The translations under genes and the position numbers were made by a program. A stretch of DNA of 64,000 nucleotides from CAIXSC01 sp046349915. GTDB taxonomy: Bacteria > Planctomycetota > Planctomycetia > Pirellulales > Pirellulaceae. Where the stretch lies: positions 1,240,001 to 1,304,000 of the forward strand of contig JAXMBL010000003.1 of NCBI GenBank assembly GCA_046349915.1. Direction: 5' to 3'. Below, piece after piece: positions 1 through 7,612 of the stretch. Every line of letters begins with the position of its first letter. Position 1 is the first letter of the stretch. A model generated the notes under the pieces. The model ran no database searches and was not told the origin of the DNA. It was given only the letters and a program-made list of their open reading frames with translations.

Positions 1-1
1 A

Positions 2-553
2 GTCGCTTTGGGTGCTGACGCGGACCTTTGGGTCGGTGCAGGGGACTTTGGCAATCTTCGTCGGCAGGTCGATGTCTGTTTGCGAGTGCTCGGTCGAGTT
101 GGCAAGCCAGCTGTTCTCGTGCCCGGTAACAACGAATCAGATGAGGAACTCCGCGACGCGGCAGCTGAGGCTTGGCCCGCGGCGCGAGTACTGCACGGGC
201 AAGCAGCGACCATCGACGGTATCTCGGTCTTTGGGATTGGCGGTGGCATCCCCAAGACTCCTTTTGGGCCTTGGAGCTTTGACCTCGATGAGAACGAGGC
301 TGTGAAGCTGCTTACGACGATGACGTCGCAAGCGTTGTTAGTGAGCCACTCGCCGCCTTGGGGGCATGTCGACCGCGACTCTCGCGGGAGAAGTTTAGGC
401 AGTCGAGCGGTTCTTGCTGCCGTTGAGCGAACCAATCCCCGACTGGTGGTCTGCGGGCATATTCACGGCAGCGCGGGGCAATCGTCACAAGTGGGGGAGT
501 CGCGAGTGATCAATGCCGGCCCACAGGGAATGCTCTGTGAATGGCCCAGCTGA
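2..553 (+). CDS. Metallophosphoesterase (calcineurin-like), 5' truncated
   Basis: Calcineurin-like phosphoesterase fragment of 183 codons, open to the left window edge. The family hydrolyses phosphomono- or diesters with a two-metal centre. Visible metal-ligand motifs in order: GDF, GNNE (the GNH/E block), SHSP, and GHIHG near the C-terminus. The first DxH motif must lie upstream of the window. A TTG at 8 could be read as a start, but the reading frame and the family-like sequence continue through it, so it is not the real start. The small single-domain size resembles YfcE/Rv0805-like phosphoesterases; substrate unknown. The stop is followed by palindromic repeats rather than another gene. 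Confidence 0.85.
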   Translation, partial: VALGADADLWVGAGDFGNLRRQVDVCLRVLGRVGKPAVLVPGNNESDEELRDAAAEAWPAARVLHGQAATIDGISVFGIGGGIPKTPFGPWSFDLDENEAVKLLTTMTSQALLVSHSPPWGHVDRDSRGRSLGSRAVLAAVERTNPRLVVCGHIHGSAGQSSQVGESRVINAGPQGMLCEWPS

Positions 554-570
554 AGCGTGCCCCAATGTTC

Positions 571-654
571 GACTGACTCCTAGTCCGTCGCTCCCACTGT
601 ACGACGGACTTCTAGTCCGTCGATTCCGCTATACGACGGACTTCCAGTCCGTCG
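571..654. repeat. Palindromic CGACGGACT hairpin repeats
   Basis: Two perfect hairpins with 9-bp arms CGACGGACT / AGTCCGTCG and 3-nt loops lie at 602-622 and 634-654, 32 bp apart. A decayed half copy is at 581-590 (TAGTCCGTCG). They sit between the convergent ends of the phosphoesterase gene and rplU. A further weak 6-bp stem (ACAGCC / GGCTGT) is at 691-711. The hairpins may act as bidirectional terminators, but no T-tract follows, so a REP-like dispersed repeat is equally likely. Confidence 0.75.
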
Positions 655-720
655 ATCTGAGTGCGACGAGCGAACCGTCCTGCAATCTTGACAGCCCACG
701 TCTTAGGCTGTGACGAGCGG

Positions 721-1032
721 CTAGGCTTGGATCTTGCCAATTCGCACGCGAGTGAAGTGCTGGCGATGGCCGTTGCGTCGACGGTAGTTCTTGCGGCGGC
801 GGAATTTCTGCACGACCAATTTCGGGCCGGCAACATCGCCGAGGACTTCCGCGGTGACGGAGGCGCCTTCGACCAGCGGCTTGCCGAGCTTGAGGCCCTC
901 GGCGCCGGAGACGGCGAGCACTCGGCCAAAGGTCAGCGAGCTGCCGACAGCAGCTTCGCGGCGGTTGACGATGAGTTCCTGGCCTTCTTCCACTCGGTAT
1001 TGGCGGCCGTCTTCGACGATGATCGCGTACAT
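721..1032 (-). CDS. rplU: 50S ribosomal protein bL21
   Basis: bL21, a small 23S-rRNA-binding protein of the large subunit. Starting at the ATG at 1032 gives 103 residues beginning MYAIIVEDGRQYRVEEGQEL, which aligns with the usual bL21 N-terminus. The upstream in-frame ATG at 1041 would add only MSA and is less likely. The basic patch KFRRRKNYRRRNGHRQ near the C-terminus is the typical rRNA-binding signature. bL21 is usually followed by rpmA (bL27); here no rpmA lies downstream, only palindromic repeats and the convergent phosphoesterase gene. Identification is secure. Confidence 0.96.
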   Translation of the reverse strand: MYAIIVEDGRQYRVEEGQELIVNRREAAVGSSLTFGRVLAVSGAEGLKLGKPLVEGASVTAEVLGDVAGPKLVVQKFRRRKNYRRRNGHRQHFTRVRIGKIQA

Positions 1033-1041
1033 AGCTGACAT

Positions 1042-1374
1042 CCGACGTCGTAACAAAGGGTTCGTGTGAAGACTGATTCGGTTGGCGGCCCAAAAATGAC
1101 CACCGCCTCAAGTAGGCATTGCCTGTAACCAGCGACAGGAGAGGAGAACAAGTTCAACCACTCGCCATGCCGACGCTAGGCACCCGAACCAGCTTGCGTT
1201 AATTTGGGAACGCGACAGAATACTGCAATTATCGGCGGCCGTCGAGTCCGTCGCCGGGAAATATGGGCTGATCGCTCCGACTTACCAGTCAAGTCGGGTG
1301 GTTAATCCGCTGATTGGCAGGTACTTTCGCGTCCATCCCCTTTGGCAGCCTCCACTTAAACGGCAGGAAGCGAC
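1042..1374. other. Intergenic region between divergent rplU and LarA-like gene
   Basis: No coding sequence, RNA gene or repeat recognised in these 333 bp. It must hold the promoters of rplU (minus) and of the LarA-like gene (plus), but no convincing -35/-10 pair could be assigned. Short ORFs here are not family-like. Confidence 0.5.
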
Positions 1375-2673
1375 ATGTCCGACTATCCCCGCATCTTCCG
1401 TGTTCGTCAAAAATTCGACGCTCCGCGGGTCCACGATATCGAAGCGGAAGTGGCTGCTCAACTTACGGCGTTGGATTTGAGTCAAAAAGTCCAGCCTGGC
1501 CAGACTGTGGCGATCACTGCGGGGAGTCGCGGGATCGCGAATATTCACCGAATTCTCCGGGCCGCCGTGCAGCATTTTCAGAAACTTGGGGCTCAACCTT
1601 TCATCGTACCGGCGATGGGGAGCCATGGCGGCGGAACGGCCGAGGGGCAGCGGAAGGTGATTGAGTCGTACGGCATCACCGAGGAATTCTGCGGCTGTCC
1701 GATTCGGGCGAGCATGGAGACCGTGGTGGTGTGCCAAGCCGCCGAGGGTTTTCCCGTTCATTTTGATAAGCACGCCTTCGGGGCTGATCACGTGCTGGTC
1801 TGTGGGCGAGTGAAGCCGCATACGGGATTCGTGGGTGATATCGAGAGCGGCTTGATGAAAATGATGCTGATCGGCCTGGGGAAGCACGCCGGGGCGAAGA
1901 TCTATCATCGCGCGATCATCGATTACAACTTCGGTCAGATTCTGCGGAGTGTGGCGCGGGAAGTACTCACTCGTTGCCGCATTGTGGCTGGTTTAGCGAT
2001 CGTGGAGAACGCTTACGATGAGACGGCGTTGATTGAAGCGGTGGCGCCGGCGGTTTTCGAAGAGCGGGAGCGACAGTTGTTGTTGCAAGCCCGAGCTTGG
2101 CTGCCCAAATTGCCTTTCAAGGTGGCTGACTTCTTGTTTATCGACGAGATTGGCAAGAATATCAGCGGCACGGGCATGGATACCAACGTGGTGGGGCGCA
2201 AGTACAACGATCACGCGGCTCGCGAGGATGAATTTCCCAAAGTGCGGCGGATTGCGGTGCGCAGTTTGACGAAGGACACCTACGGCAATGCCACGGGGCT
2301 GGGAATCGCCGAATTCTGCCGCTCGCAGGTGCTACGCCAGATGAATGTCGAGGCGACTCGCATTAACTGTCTCACGGGAGGGCACCCGACGGCGGCGATG
2401 CTGCCGTTGGACTATGAGTCAGACCAAGAAATCTTGGATGCGGCGCTGCCAACCATCGGGCTAACCGATCCGCCGCGAGCGCGTTTGTTGTGGATCCGCA
2501 ACACCCTGGATGTTCGCGAAGTCGAGTGTTCCGAGGCTTACTTGGAAGAAGCTCGCACGCGCGCTGACTTGGAAGTCATCGCCGAACCGCGCCCCATGCC
2601 TTTCGACTCACACGGCAATTTGTCGACCGTCCGTGACTTGGGAGGCGGCGAGCCCGATCATCACGTAGGATGA
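1375..2673 (+). CDS. LarA-like nickel-dependent racemase/epimerase superfamily protein (DUF2088)
   Basis: A 432-residue protein of the LarA/DUF2088 superfamily, whose characterised members racemise or epimerise 2-hydroxyacids using a nickel-pincer nucleotide cofactor. Seen: the Gly-rich block PAMGSHGGGTAEGQ (about residues 78-91), the KPHTGF segment (about 144-149), and the GLMKMMLIGLGKHAGAK stretch, the regions where the family places its catalytic His residues and the cofactor-bearing Lys. I could not align residue by residue, so active-site completeness is unproven. ATG start at 1375. The cofactor-synthesis genes larB, larC and larE are not nearby. Substrate unknown; many planctomycete members are of untested specificity. 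Confidence 0.8.
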   Translation: MSDYPRIFRVRQKFDAPRVHDIEAEVAAQLTALDLSQKVQPGQTVAITAGSRGIANIHRILRAAVQHFQKLGAQPFIVPAMGSHGGGTAEGQRKVIESYGITEEFCGCPIRASMETVVVCQAAEGFPVHFDKHAFGADHVLVCGRVKPHTGFVGDIESGLMKMMLIGLGKHAGAKIYHRAIIDYNFGQILRSVAREVLTRCRIVAGLAIVENAYDETALIEAVAPAVFEERERQLLLQARAWLPKLPFKVADFLFIDEIGKNISGTGMDTNVVGRKYNDHAAREDEFPKVRRIAVRSLTKDTYGNATGLGIAEFCRSQVLRQMNVEATRINCLTGGHPTAAMLPLDYESDQEILDAALPTIGLTDPPRARLLWIRNTLDVREVECSEAYLEEARTRADLEVIAEPRPMPFDSHGNLSTVRDLGGGEPDHHVG

Positions 2674-2727
2674 GTCTTGGGCGGCGGGAATCGTGAAGAC
2701 AGTCTGGGGCGACGGGGCGGCCTGTCG

Positions 2728-2733
2728 TATAAT
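2728..2733 (+). promoter_or_regulatory. Possible -10 element (TATAAT)
   Basis: An exact TATAAT lies 45 bp before the preferred ATG of the SUKH-like gene. No recognisable -35 is found 16-19 bp upstream, where the sequence is G-rich. Weak evidence for a promoter. Confidence 0.25.
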
Positions 2734-2777
2734 GACGCCTTTGACGTCGTTTGTTCGTTGGGCTGGAAAGTCGGATC

Positions 2778-4055
2778 ATGTCGCAACCCTGGTCACAACG
2801 CGTGTCGGAACGCTACCAGGTGACATTGCCCGCCGATGTGGCGGCTTGGTTCGACGAGCAGCGTTGGGAGTTGTCTGGAGGGGGGGAGTTCAACCTGCCT
2901 CTGGCGCCGGATCAGGTCATGGACCCCGAACCGGGAATGATCTGGCCAGGATTCATGTTGCCTGACACGCTGCCGCTAATCAGCAACGATTATGGCGATT
3001 GGCTTTGTCTACGCATCGGCAGCGGCGGCCAGATCGTCGAGTGCGTTTACTGGTCGCATGCCGGCGGCGATTGGATTCCTTACGGTCGCACTTTGGCCGA
3101 AGCGCTCTTGTATGACGCACTGCGCGGTCGCGAGACCGGTGGGCGCACGCCGGGAGGGAATTTTTCCGCAACCGCCGACCCTTCCCAAGATGGTTGGCGG
3201 ACTCACGTCGAATGGAGCTGGCGTCAGTTGGGATTGTCGACACGCGATCTGCCCGCATTGTTGGAGCAGTCGCCCGACGTATTTCGGCAACGGATGCGGG
3301 ACGAGGGGCTGGCTCGCTGGGCGATTTCCCGCGACGAAGTTCTGCGCCACCTCGACTGTGAACTGCGGTTGCGCAGTGATTACCGAGTGGCTCAACGGAT
3401 CGGCGTGGCTTGGGAGCCCGATTACGTCCAGTGGATGTTCGATACCGATCTGATTCCCGATACTCGTCGCGATGAACTCAAGGCTTACTTTGCGATCGAG
3501 GGATCAAAGCTCCTGGCGCAAGACTGGGAAGGGGCGGAGCGAGCCGCCTTGCGCGTGATGGAAGCGAGGGGAGACTTAGGCTGGGCCTATGATGTCGCGG
3601 GTTGGGCCGCGGAACGCCGGGGGGATATCGGGACCGCGGTGACTCGCTATTGGGCCGGTTTGAAGCCCTCGCTGTTCGCCGACCATACGGTTCGCTTCCG
3701 TACGCACTGGGTCGCCGACGGCTTTGCCAAATTCGCTGCTGCGCGTCTTTGCGAGCTGCGCGAGCAAGTGCCCGCGGATTGGGCCGAAGACCCCTATTTC
3801 CAGCTCTACTGGCGGCAAGAGCCCGCGACCCTGCGACCGCGAGTCGCCGAGTATTGGTTGGAAAAAGCGGCGTCGGCGGAACTCGCGGGCGAACCCGCGG
3901 ATGCATACCAGCATTACTACCGCGCAGGCTGGGACTTGGGACTCGACCAGCTGGATGGTTACGCACGCATTCTCGAAGGGCTCGAGAGAACCGCCTTATC
4001 GATGGGCGACATGGGCCAAGCTCGCATTGCTCGTTTGCAACGCGACTTGCTGTAA
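2778..4055 (+). CDS. SUKH/SMI1-KNR4-like domain protein with C-terminal helical repeats
   Basis: A 425-residue protein from the ATG at 2778 (MSQPWSQRV); the frame is open to a TTG at 2751, but a GGAAAG lies 8 nt upstream of 2778 and no Shine-Dalgarno is seen for the TTG. Residues 1-120 resemble the SMI1/KNR4 (SUKH) fold: the phrase LPLISNDYGDWLCLRI and the later WSHAGGDWIPYGRTLAEAL match the family pattern of an acidic, aromatic-rich module. The C-terminal 200 residues (AEYWLEKAASAELAGEPADA and neighbours) look like TPR/Sel1-type helical repeats. SUKH proteins are often immunity or regulatory partners, but no toxin gene is adjacent. Function unassigned. Confidence 0.6.
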   Translation: MSQPWSQRVSERYQVTLPADVAAWFDEQRWELSGGGEFNLPLAPDQVMDPEPGMIWPGFMLPDTLPLISNDYGDWLCLRIGSGGQIVECVYWSHAGGDWIPYGRTLAEALLYDALRGRETGGRTPGGNFSATADPSQDGWRTHVEWSWRQLGLSTRDLPALLEQSPDVFRQRMRDEGLARWAISRDEVLRHLDCELRLRSDYRVAQRIGVAWEPDYVQWMFDTDLIPDTRRDELKAYFAIEGSKLLAQDWEGAERAALRVMEARGDLGWAYDVAGWAAERRGDIGTAVTRYWAGLKPSLFADHTVRFRTHWVADGFAKFAAARLCELREQVPADWAEDPYFQLYWRQEPATLRPRVAEYWLEKAASAELAGEPADAYQHYYRAGWDLGLDQLDGYARILEGLERTALSMGDMGQARIARLQRDLL

Positions 4056-4450
4056 GGCAGCTCGGAGTCCCAGTATTCGACCCGCTAGTTCAACCCGCTC
4101 CACGCTAAGGAAAAGGGAGCACTCATCGTCGCTTGTCGTCACTGATCGGCTTCACCGCTGGCTTCAGACCGCGGCCGAAGAACAGAATATCCAGCCTCTG
4201 CTGGAATTCGAGGATGTGCCGTTTACGCGATCCAACTTCGCGACGCCATCGCCTGCCGGGCATGGCCCTCTACCGCTCCTCAATTCAGGAAATGCCGTAG
4301 GCCTCATGGATACCACACGGCCGTTTGGATTCGTGGAATTCGTGCGATTCGTGGTCCACCCCCATCCGTGCCTCGCAACAGCGGACTCGGCGTATCCGAC
4401 GCGGCCCAACGAACCAGTAGTTGGGAAACGCCTCGCGCAAACCTCGGGCG
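4056..4450. other. Intergenic region containing a dispersed repeat copy
   Basis: 395 bp between the convergent SUKH-like and TPR genes. It contains one copy of the ATTCGTGG-type repeat (see 4328-4360). ORFs reading through it are low-complexity and not family-like. No terminator with a clear T-tract was found. Confidence 0.5.
4328..4360 (-). repeat. Dispersed ATTCGTGG-type repeat, inverted relative to the 37-kb array
   Basis: A 33-nt segment with GATTCGTG, AATTCG, GCGATTCGTGG and TCCACC is the reverse complement, with two differences, of a segment in each 221-bp unit at 36.9-37.6 kb (for example 36998-37028). This shows the element is scattered as well as tandem. Confidence 0.7.
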
Positions 4451-5767
4451 TTAGTGGTTCATTTTCGCGAGTTCCGCGGCGGCCGCCGCGTGACTCGGAT
4501 TGATCGCCAACGCCATGCGAAACCAGACTTGCGCCAAGTCGGGGCGGCCCAGCGCGAGCGCCGTCTGGCCTAGGCGAAAACGCAGATTGGCGTCTTGCGG
4601 GGCGTCGGCGGCTTGCTGGTGCAATTGAGTAAACACATCGCGCAGACTCTTGAGCTCCTCGCTGGTTTTGGCGGCCGCGACCGCTTTGTCGTCTTGTCCT
4701 GTGCGCCGATAGGCCTGCGCCAGTTTGAAGTGGGCTTCGTAGTCGCGTGGGTGTTTCGCGACGGCTTTTTCCAGTCGCCCCACGGCTGTCTGAGCGTCAT
4801 CTCCTTCCAAATCGAAAGTGGCCGCGAGCAGCAGGGGGGCGAGGGCGTCGGGCGCTTTGGCCAGAGCTCGGTCGACCAACTCTCTTGCTTTCGCCTGCTG
4901 GCCGGTGGCATGGAGGCACTCGGCCGAGAGCACCCAAGTCGGCGGTGTATCGGAGCACTTCGCCAACGTCTCCAAGGCCTCGACGTACTTGCGCTGTTTC
5001 ACCTGGCATTCCGCCATTTCCAGCTGAATGTCGGCGGCGGCCGCTTGAGTGGGGTTGCGACGAAGCGATTCGCGATATGCCGCGATCGCCTCGTCGTAAT
5101 GTTCGAAGTCCTTGTGCATGAGGCCGATCAAGCGGTGAGGACGCGCATCTTCGGGCGCCAGTTGGGCGATGATCTCGAGATGGGAAAGTGCTTGATGAAT
5201 CGCGCCCAGGTCGTAGTAGCATGACGCCAGCCAGCGATGAGCGTCCACGGCTTTGTCATCCGCCGAGACGGCTCGCGTGAGCGGCGTGATGGCCTCGAAT
5301 TGTTGGCCAAGCTGGTAGAGCGCTTGACCTGCCAGGGTCAGGGTGCGTACCTGCAGTTCCGGAGTGTTGGCGGCATAACCAAGTTCGTCTAAAGCTAACG
5401 CAGGCTGGCCTTCCAAGATCAAGAGACCGCCCGCCAGGAAATGACGATGCGGCTCGTAGGCGGGCGATGCGGGCCAGCCAGGAAGTTCTTTTCGCACTCC
5501 GTTCGGATCGCCGCGATCGAGTGCCGCGAGCGCTCGTTGAAATCGTTGGCCCGCGGAACTCCAGTACCGTTGGTAGCCCAAGCCGCCCAGGCCCACGACC
5601 AGGACGACGCACAACACGCCGAGACGCCAGGGACCGCTCCGTGGTTCGCGGTCCTTGGCCGTTGGCGCGGAGGAAGGGGGAGCGACGTCCGGCGGTGGCG
5701 GGCTGCCCGAATCGGGCGTCGTTGCGGGCGAATCGGCGGAGGGGGGAGGCTGCGAGTTATCGGGCAT
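4451..5767 (-). CDS. Membrane-anchored TPR protein
   Basis: A 438-residue protein. Residues 1-45 are a Pro/Ser-rich cytoplasmic tail, 49-66 a single transmembrane helix (LGVLCVVLVVGLGGLGY), and the rest a run of tetratricopeptide repeats, several with the W/G/Y/A/P spacing of TPR helix pairs (for example YEAHFKLAQAYRRTGQ and FRLGQTALALGRPDLAQVWF). Probably a periplasm-facing scaffold for protein-protein contacts. It is the third gene of a minus-strand set with a CRTAC1 protein and a second TPR protein; the gap to the CRTAC1 gene is 51 nt. This TPR/CRTAC1/TPR set recurs in planctomycetes, function unknown. Confidence 0.8.
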   Translation of the reverse strand: MPDNSQPPPSADSPATTPDSGSPPPPDVAPPSSAPTAKDREPRSGPWRLGVLCVVLVVGLGGLGYQRYWSSAGQRFQRALAALDRGDPNGVRKELPGWPASPAYEPHRHFLAGGLLILEGQPALALDELGYAANTPELQVRTLTLAGQALYQLGQQFEAITPLTRAVSADDKAVDAHRWLASCYYDLGAIHQALSHLEIIAQLAPEDARPHRLIGLMHKDFEHYDEAIAAYRESLRRNPTQAAAADIQLEMAECQVKQRKYVEALETLAKCSDTPPTWVLSAECLHATGQQAKARELVDRALAKAPDALAPLLLAATFDLEGDDAQTAVGRLEKAVAKHPRDYEAHFKLAQAYRRTGQDDKAVAAAKTSEELKSLRDVFTQLHQQAADAPQDANLRFRLGQTALALGRPDLAQVWFRMALAINPSHAAAAAELAKMNH

Positions 5768-5818
5768 AGTTTCGCTCTATTGGCTGGTAAGCTTGTTGGG
5801 GCCGCCGACACGGTGATG

Positions 5819-7612
5819 TTAGGGGCCCAGCGGTTCGACGACGATGTGCTTTCCAGGAGCGTCCAGGGTGAGTTGTTGCTGGACGCCCGAGGGCCAGTGA
5901 ATGACGAGTCGCTGGGCCGCGGCATTATGGGGAACGGCCCACACGACCCGGTAGTCGCTTTGCGATAAGTAACTACCGCCTCCCTTCACGAGGCGAAGCA
6001 GATTGCCCTCAGGCGTGGCAAGAAAGAGATTCGCTCCGATCGCATTGCGGTTGGATTGGGTTCCCACTAAGCGGACAGAGAGTGAAGCTTGCGCCGAGTC
6101 CGTCTCATTGAGCAACAAGCGAGTTGGTTCGTTCACGTGGGCGATCGCCAAGTCGACATCGCCATCGTCGTCGAGATCGCCCGCGGCCAGGCCTCTGGCC
6201 TCCCAAGGTTCGCCAAAGTACTCGCCTCGCGGAAACTCGACGCGACGAAAATGGCCCGCTTGATTTTCGAGTAATAGCGGCAATTGACGTCGAGGGGCGG
6301 TACGCGGGTATTTGATCACGTGACCGTTGGCCACGACGACATCCTCGTCGCCATCCAAGTCGACATCGAAAAAGGACGTGCCAAAACCGACGAACAACCC
6401 GCCAAGCGCGGTGATGCCGGTCAGTTGGCTGACGTGAAGAAACTGCCCTTGGCCTTCGTTGCGATAGAGCGCGAATGCTTCTCGTTCGTAGTTGGCAACC
6501 CAGAGGTCGGGGCGTCCGTCTCGATTGAAGTCGGCCATGTCAACGCCCATGCTGCCATCGGGAATACCGCGGTCATCCGTGGCGACTCCCGCGGCAAGTC
6601 CTGTTTCGGTCAATTGTCCGCGGCCATCATTCAGGTAGAGATGATTCTCGGTGGTGTCATTGGCGACGTAAGCGTCGAGATCGCCGTCGAGATCGATGTC
6701 GCCCAAAACCACTCCCAGTCCTTTTCCCTCGCGTGAAACACCCGCGGTCGAGCCCACGTCGCGAAAACCGCCCCGACCGTCGCTGAGGAAGAGGGAATCG
6801 GGCAGGGGCAGGAAGTCGCGCGGCGAACAGATCTCTCGCTCGCCCTTCACAGGCGCTGGACAGACCGGATGGTTGGCTGGCGACCAGTTCACGTAGTGGG
6901 CGACGTAAAGGTCGAGATGTCCGTCGCCATTGAAATCGCCCCAGGCCGCGCTGCTGCTCCACAACCGATCGGCGCTCAACCCAGATTCCTCCGTGACGTC
7001 CAGGAAGGAGCCGTCCCCTTGATTCTGCCAGAGCTGGAGACCGCCGTAACCCGTCACCAAGATATCGCAGCAACCGTCGTTATCGTAATCGGCGGCGGCC
7101 ACGCCATGCGTGAAGCGCCGAGCGTCCGCGACCCCGGCCTGACTCGTCACCGCGGAGAAAACGCCCGAGCCGAGGTTGCGAAAAAGCGCGGAAGAGAGTC
7201 CCACGGGCTGAAGCGAGTCGCCAAAGCGGCCGCCCCCTGGCAGAAAGACATCGAGCCGCTGGTCCCCATCGTAGTCAAAAAGCCCCACGCCCGCCCCAAG
7301 CGATTCGAGGATCGTGGAGTGCCCCTGTTCGCTGCCATTGCGATAAGTCCAGACAAGTCCCGCGTCGTCGGCGAGCTCGCGCCAGCGAAAGTGGCTTGGC
7401 GCGGGGGGGGAGGCGCCCGGCGGCGAGGACGCCGACAGAGTTGAGCTAGCAGTGGGCTGAGCGGCGTTGGTAGGGGCTGGTAAGACCTTGTTGGAAGTTG
7501 ACGCGGAATTCGTAGGAGGCGATGAATTGCTTGAAGAGCACGAACTGGCGAAGGCGAGGGCGAAACAACCAAGAACCGTCGGCCACGCCGACAACCATGT
7601 GGAGGCTTTCAT
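5819..7612 (-). CDS. CRTAC1 family protein (VCBS/FG-GAP repeats with ASPIC/UnbV C-terminus)
   Basis: A 597-residue exported protein. The N-terminus has a hydrophobic signal ending ALAFASSCSSSNSS, possibly a lipoprotein box although the -3 residue is Ala. After a Pro/Ser linker come repeated calcium-binding VCBS/FG-GAP motifs (DYDGDQRLDVFLPGG, DYDNDGCCDILVTGY, DFNGDGHLDLYVAHY, DIDLDGDLDAYVAND, DLDDDGDVDLAIAHV), which form a beta-propeller. The C-terminal 90 residues (NAIGANLFL, GGGSYLSQSDYRV, VIHWPSG) are the ASPIC/UnbV domain. Its start codon overlaps the stop of the upstream TPR gene (ATGA, 7609-7612), implying translational coupling. Likely an extracytoplasmic adhesion or scaffolding protein; no enzyme activity visible. 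Confidence 0.9.
   Translation of the reverse strand: MKASTWLSAWPTVLGCFALAFASSCSSSNSSPPTNSASTSNKVLPAPTNAAQPTASSTLSASSPPGASPPAPSHFRWRELADDAGLVWTYRNGSEQGHSTILESLGAGVGLFDYDGDQRLDVFLPGGGRFGDSLQPVGLSSALFRNLGSGVFSAVTSQAGVADARRFTHGVAAADYDNDGCCDILVTGYGGLQLWQNQGDGSFLDVTEESGLSADRLWSSSAAWGDFNGDGHLDLYVAHYVNWSPANHPVCPAPVKGEREICSPRDFLPLPDSLFLSDGRGGFRDVGSTAGVSREGKGLGVVLGDIDLDGDLDAYVANDTTENHLYLNDGRGQLTETGLAAGVATDDRGIPDGSMGVDMADFNRDGRPDLWVANYEREAFALYRNEGQGQFLHVSQLTGITALGGLFVGFGTSFFDVDLDGDEDVVVANGHVIKYPRTAPRRQLPLLLENQAGHFRRVEFPRGEYFGEPWEARGLAAGDLDDDGDVDLAIAHVNEPTRLLLNETDSAQASLSVRLVGTQSNRNAIGANLFLATPEGNLLRLVKGGGSYLSQSDYRVVWAVPHNAAAQRLVIHWPSGVQQQLTLDAPGKHIVVEPLGP

Noticed and set aside
8..553. TTG at position 8 as the true start of the phosphoesterase
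   Set aside because: The first metal-binding motif would be missing and the frame continues open and family-like to the window edge.
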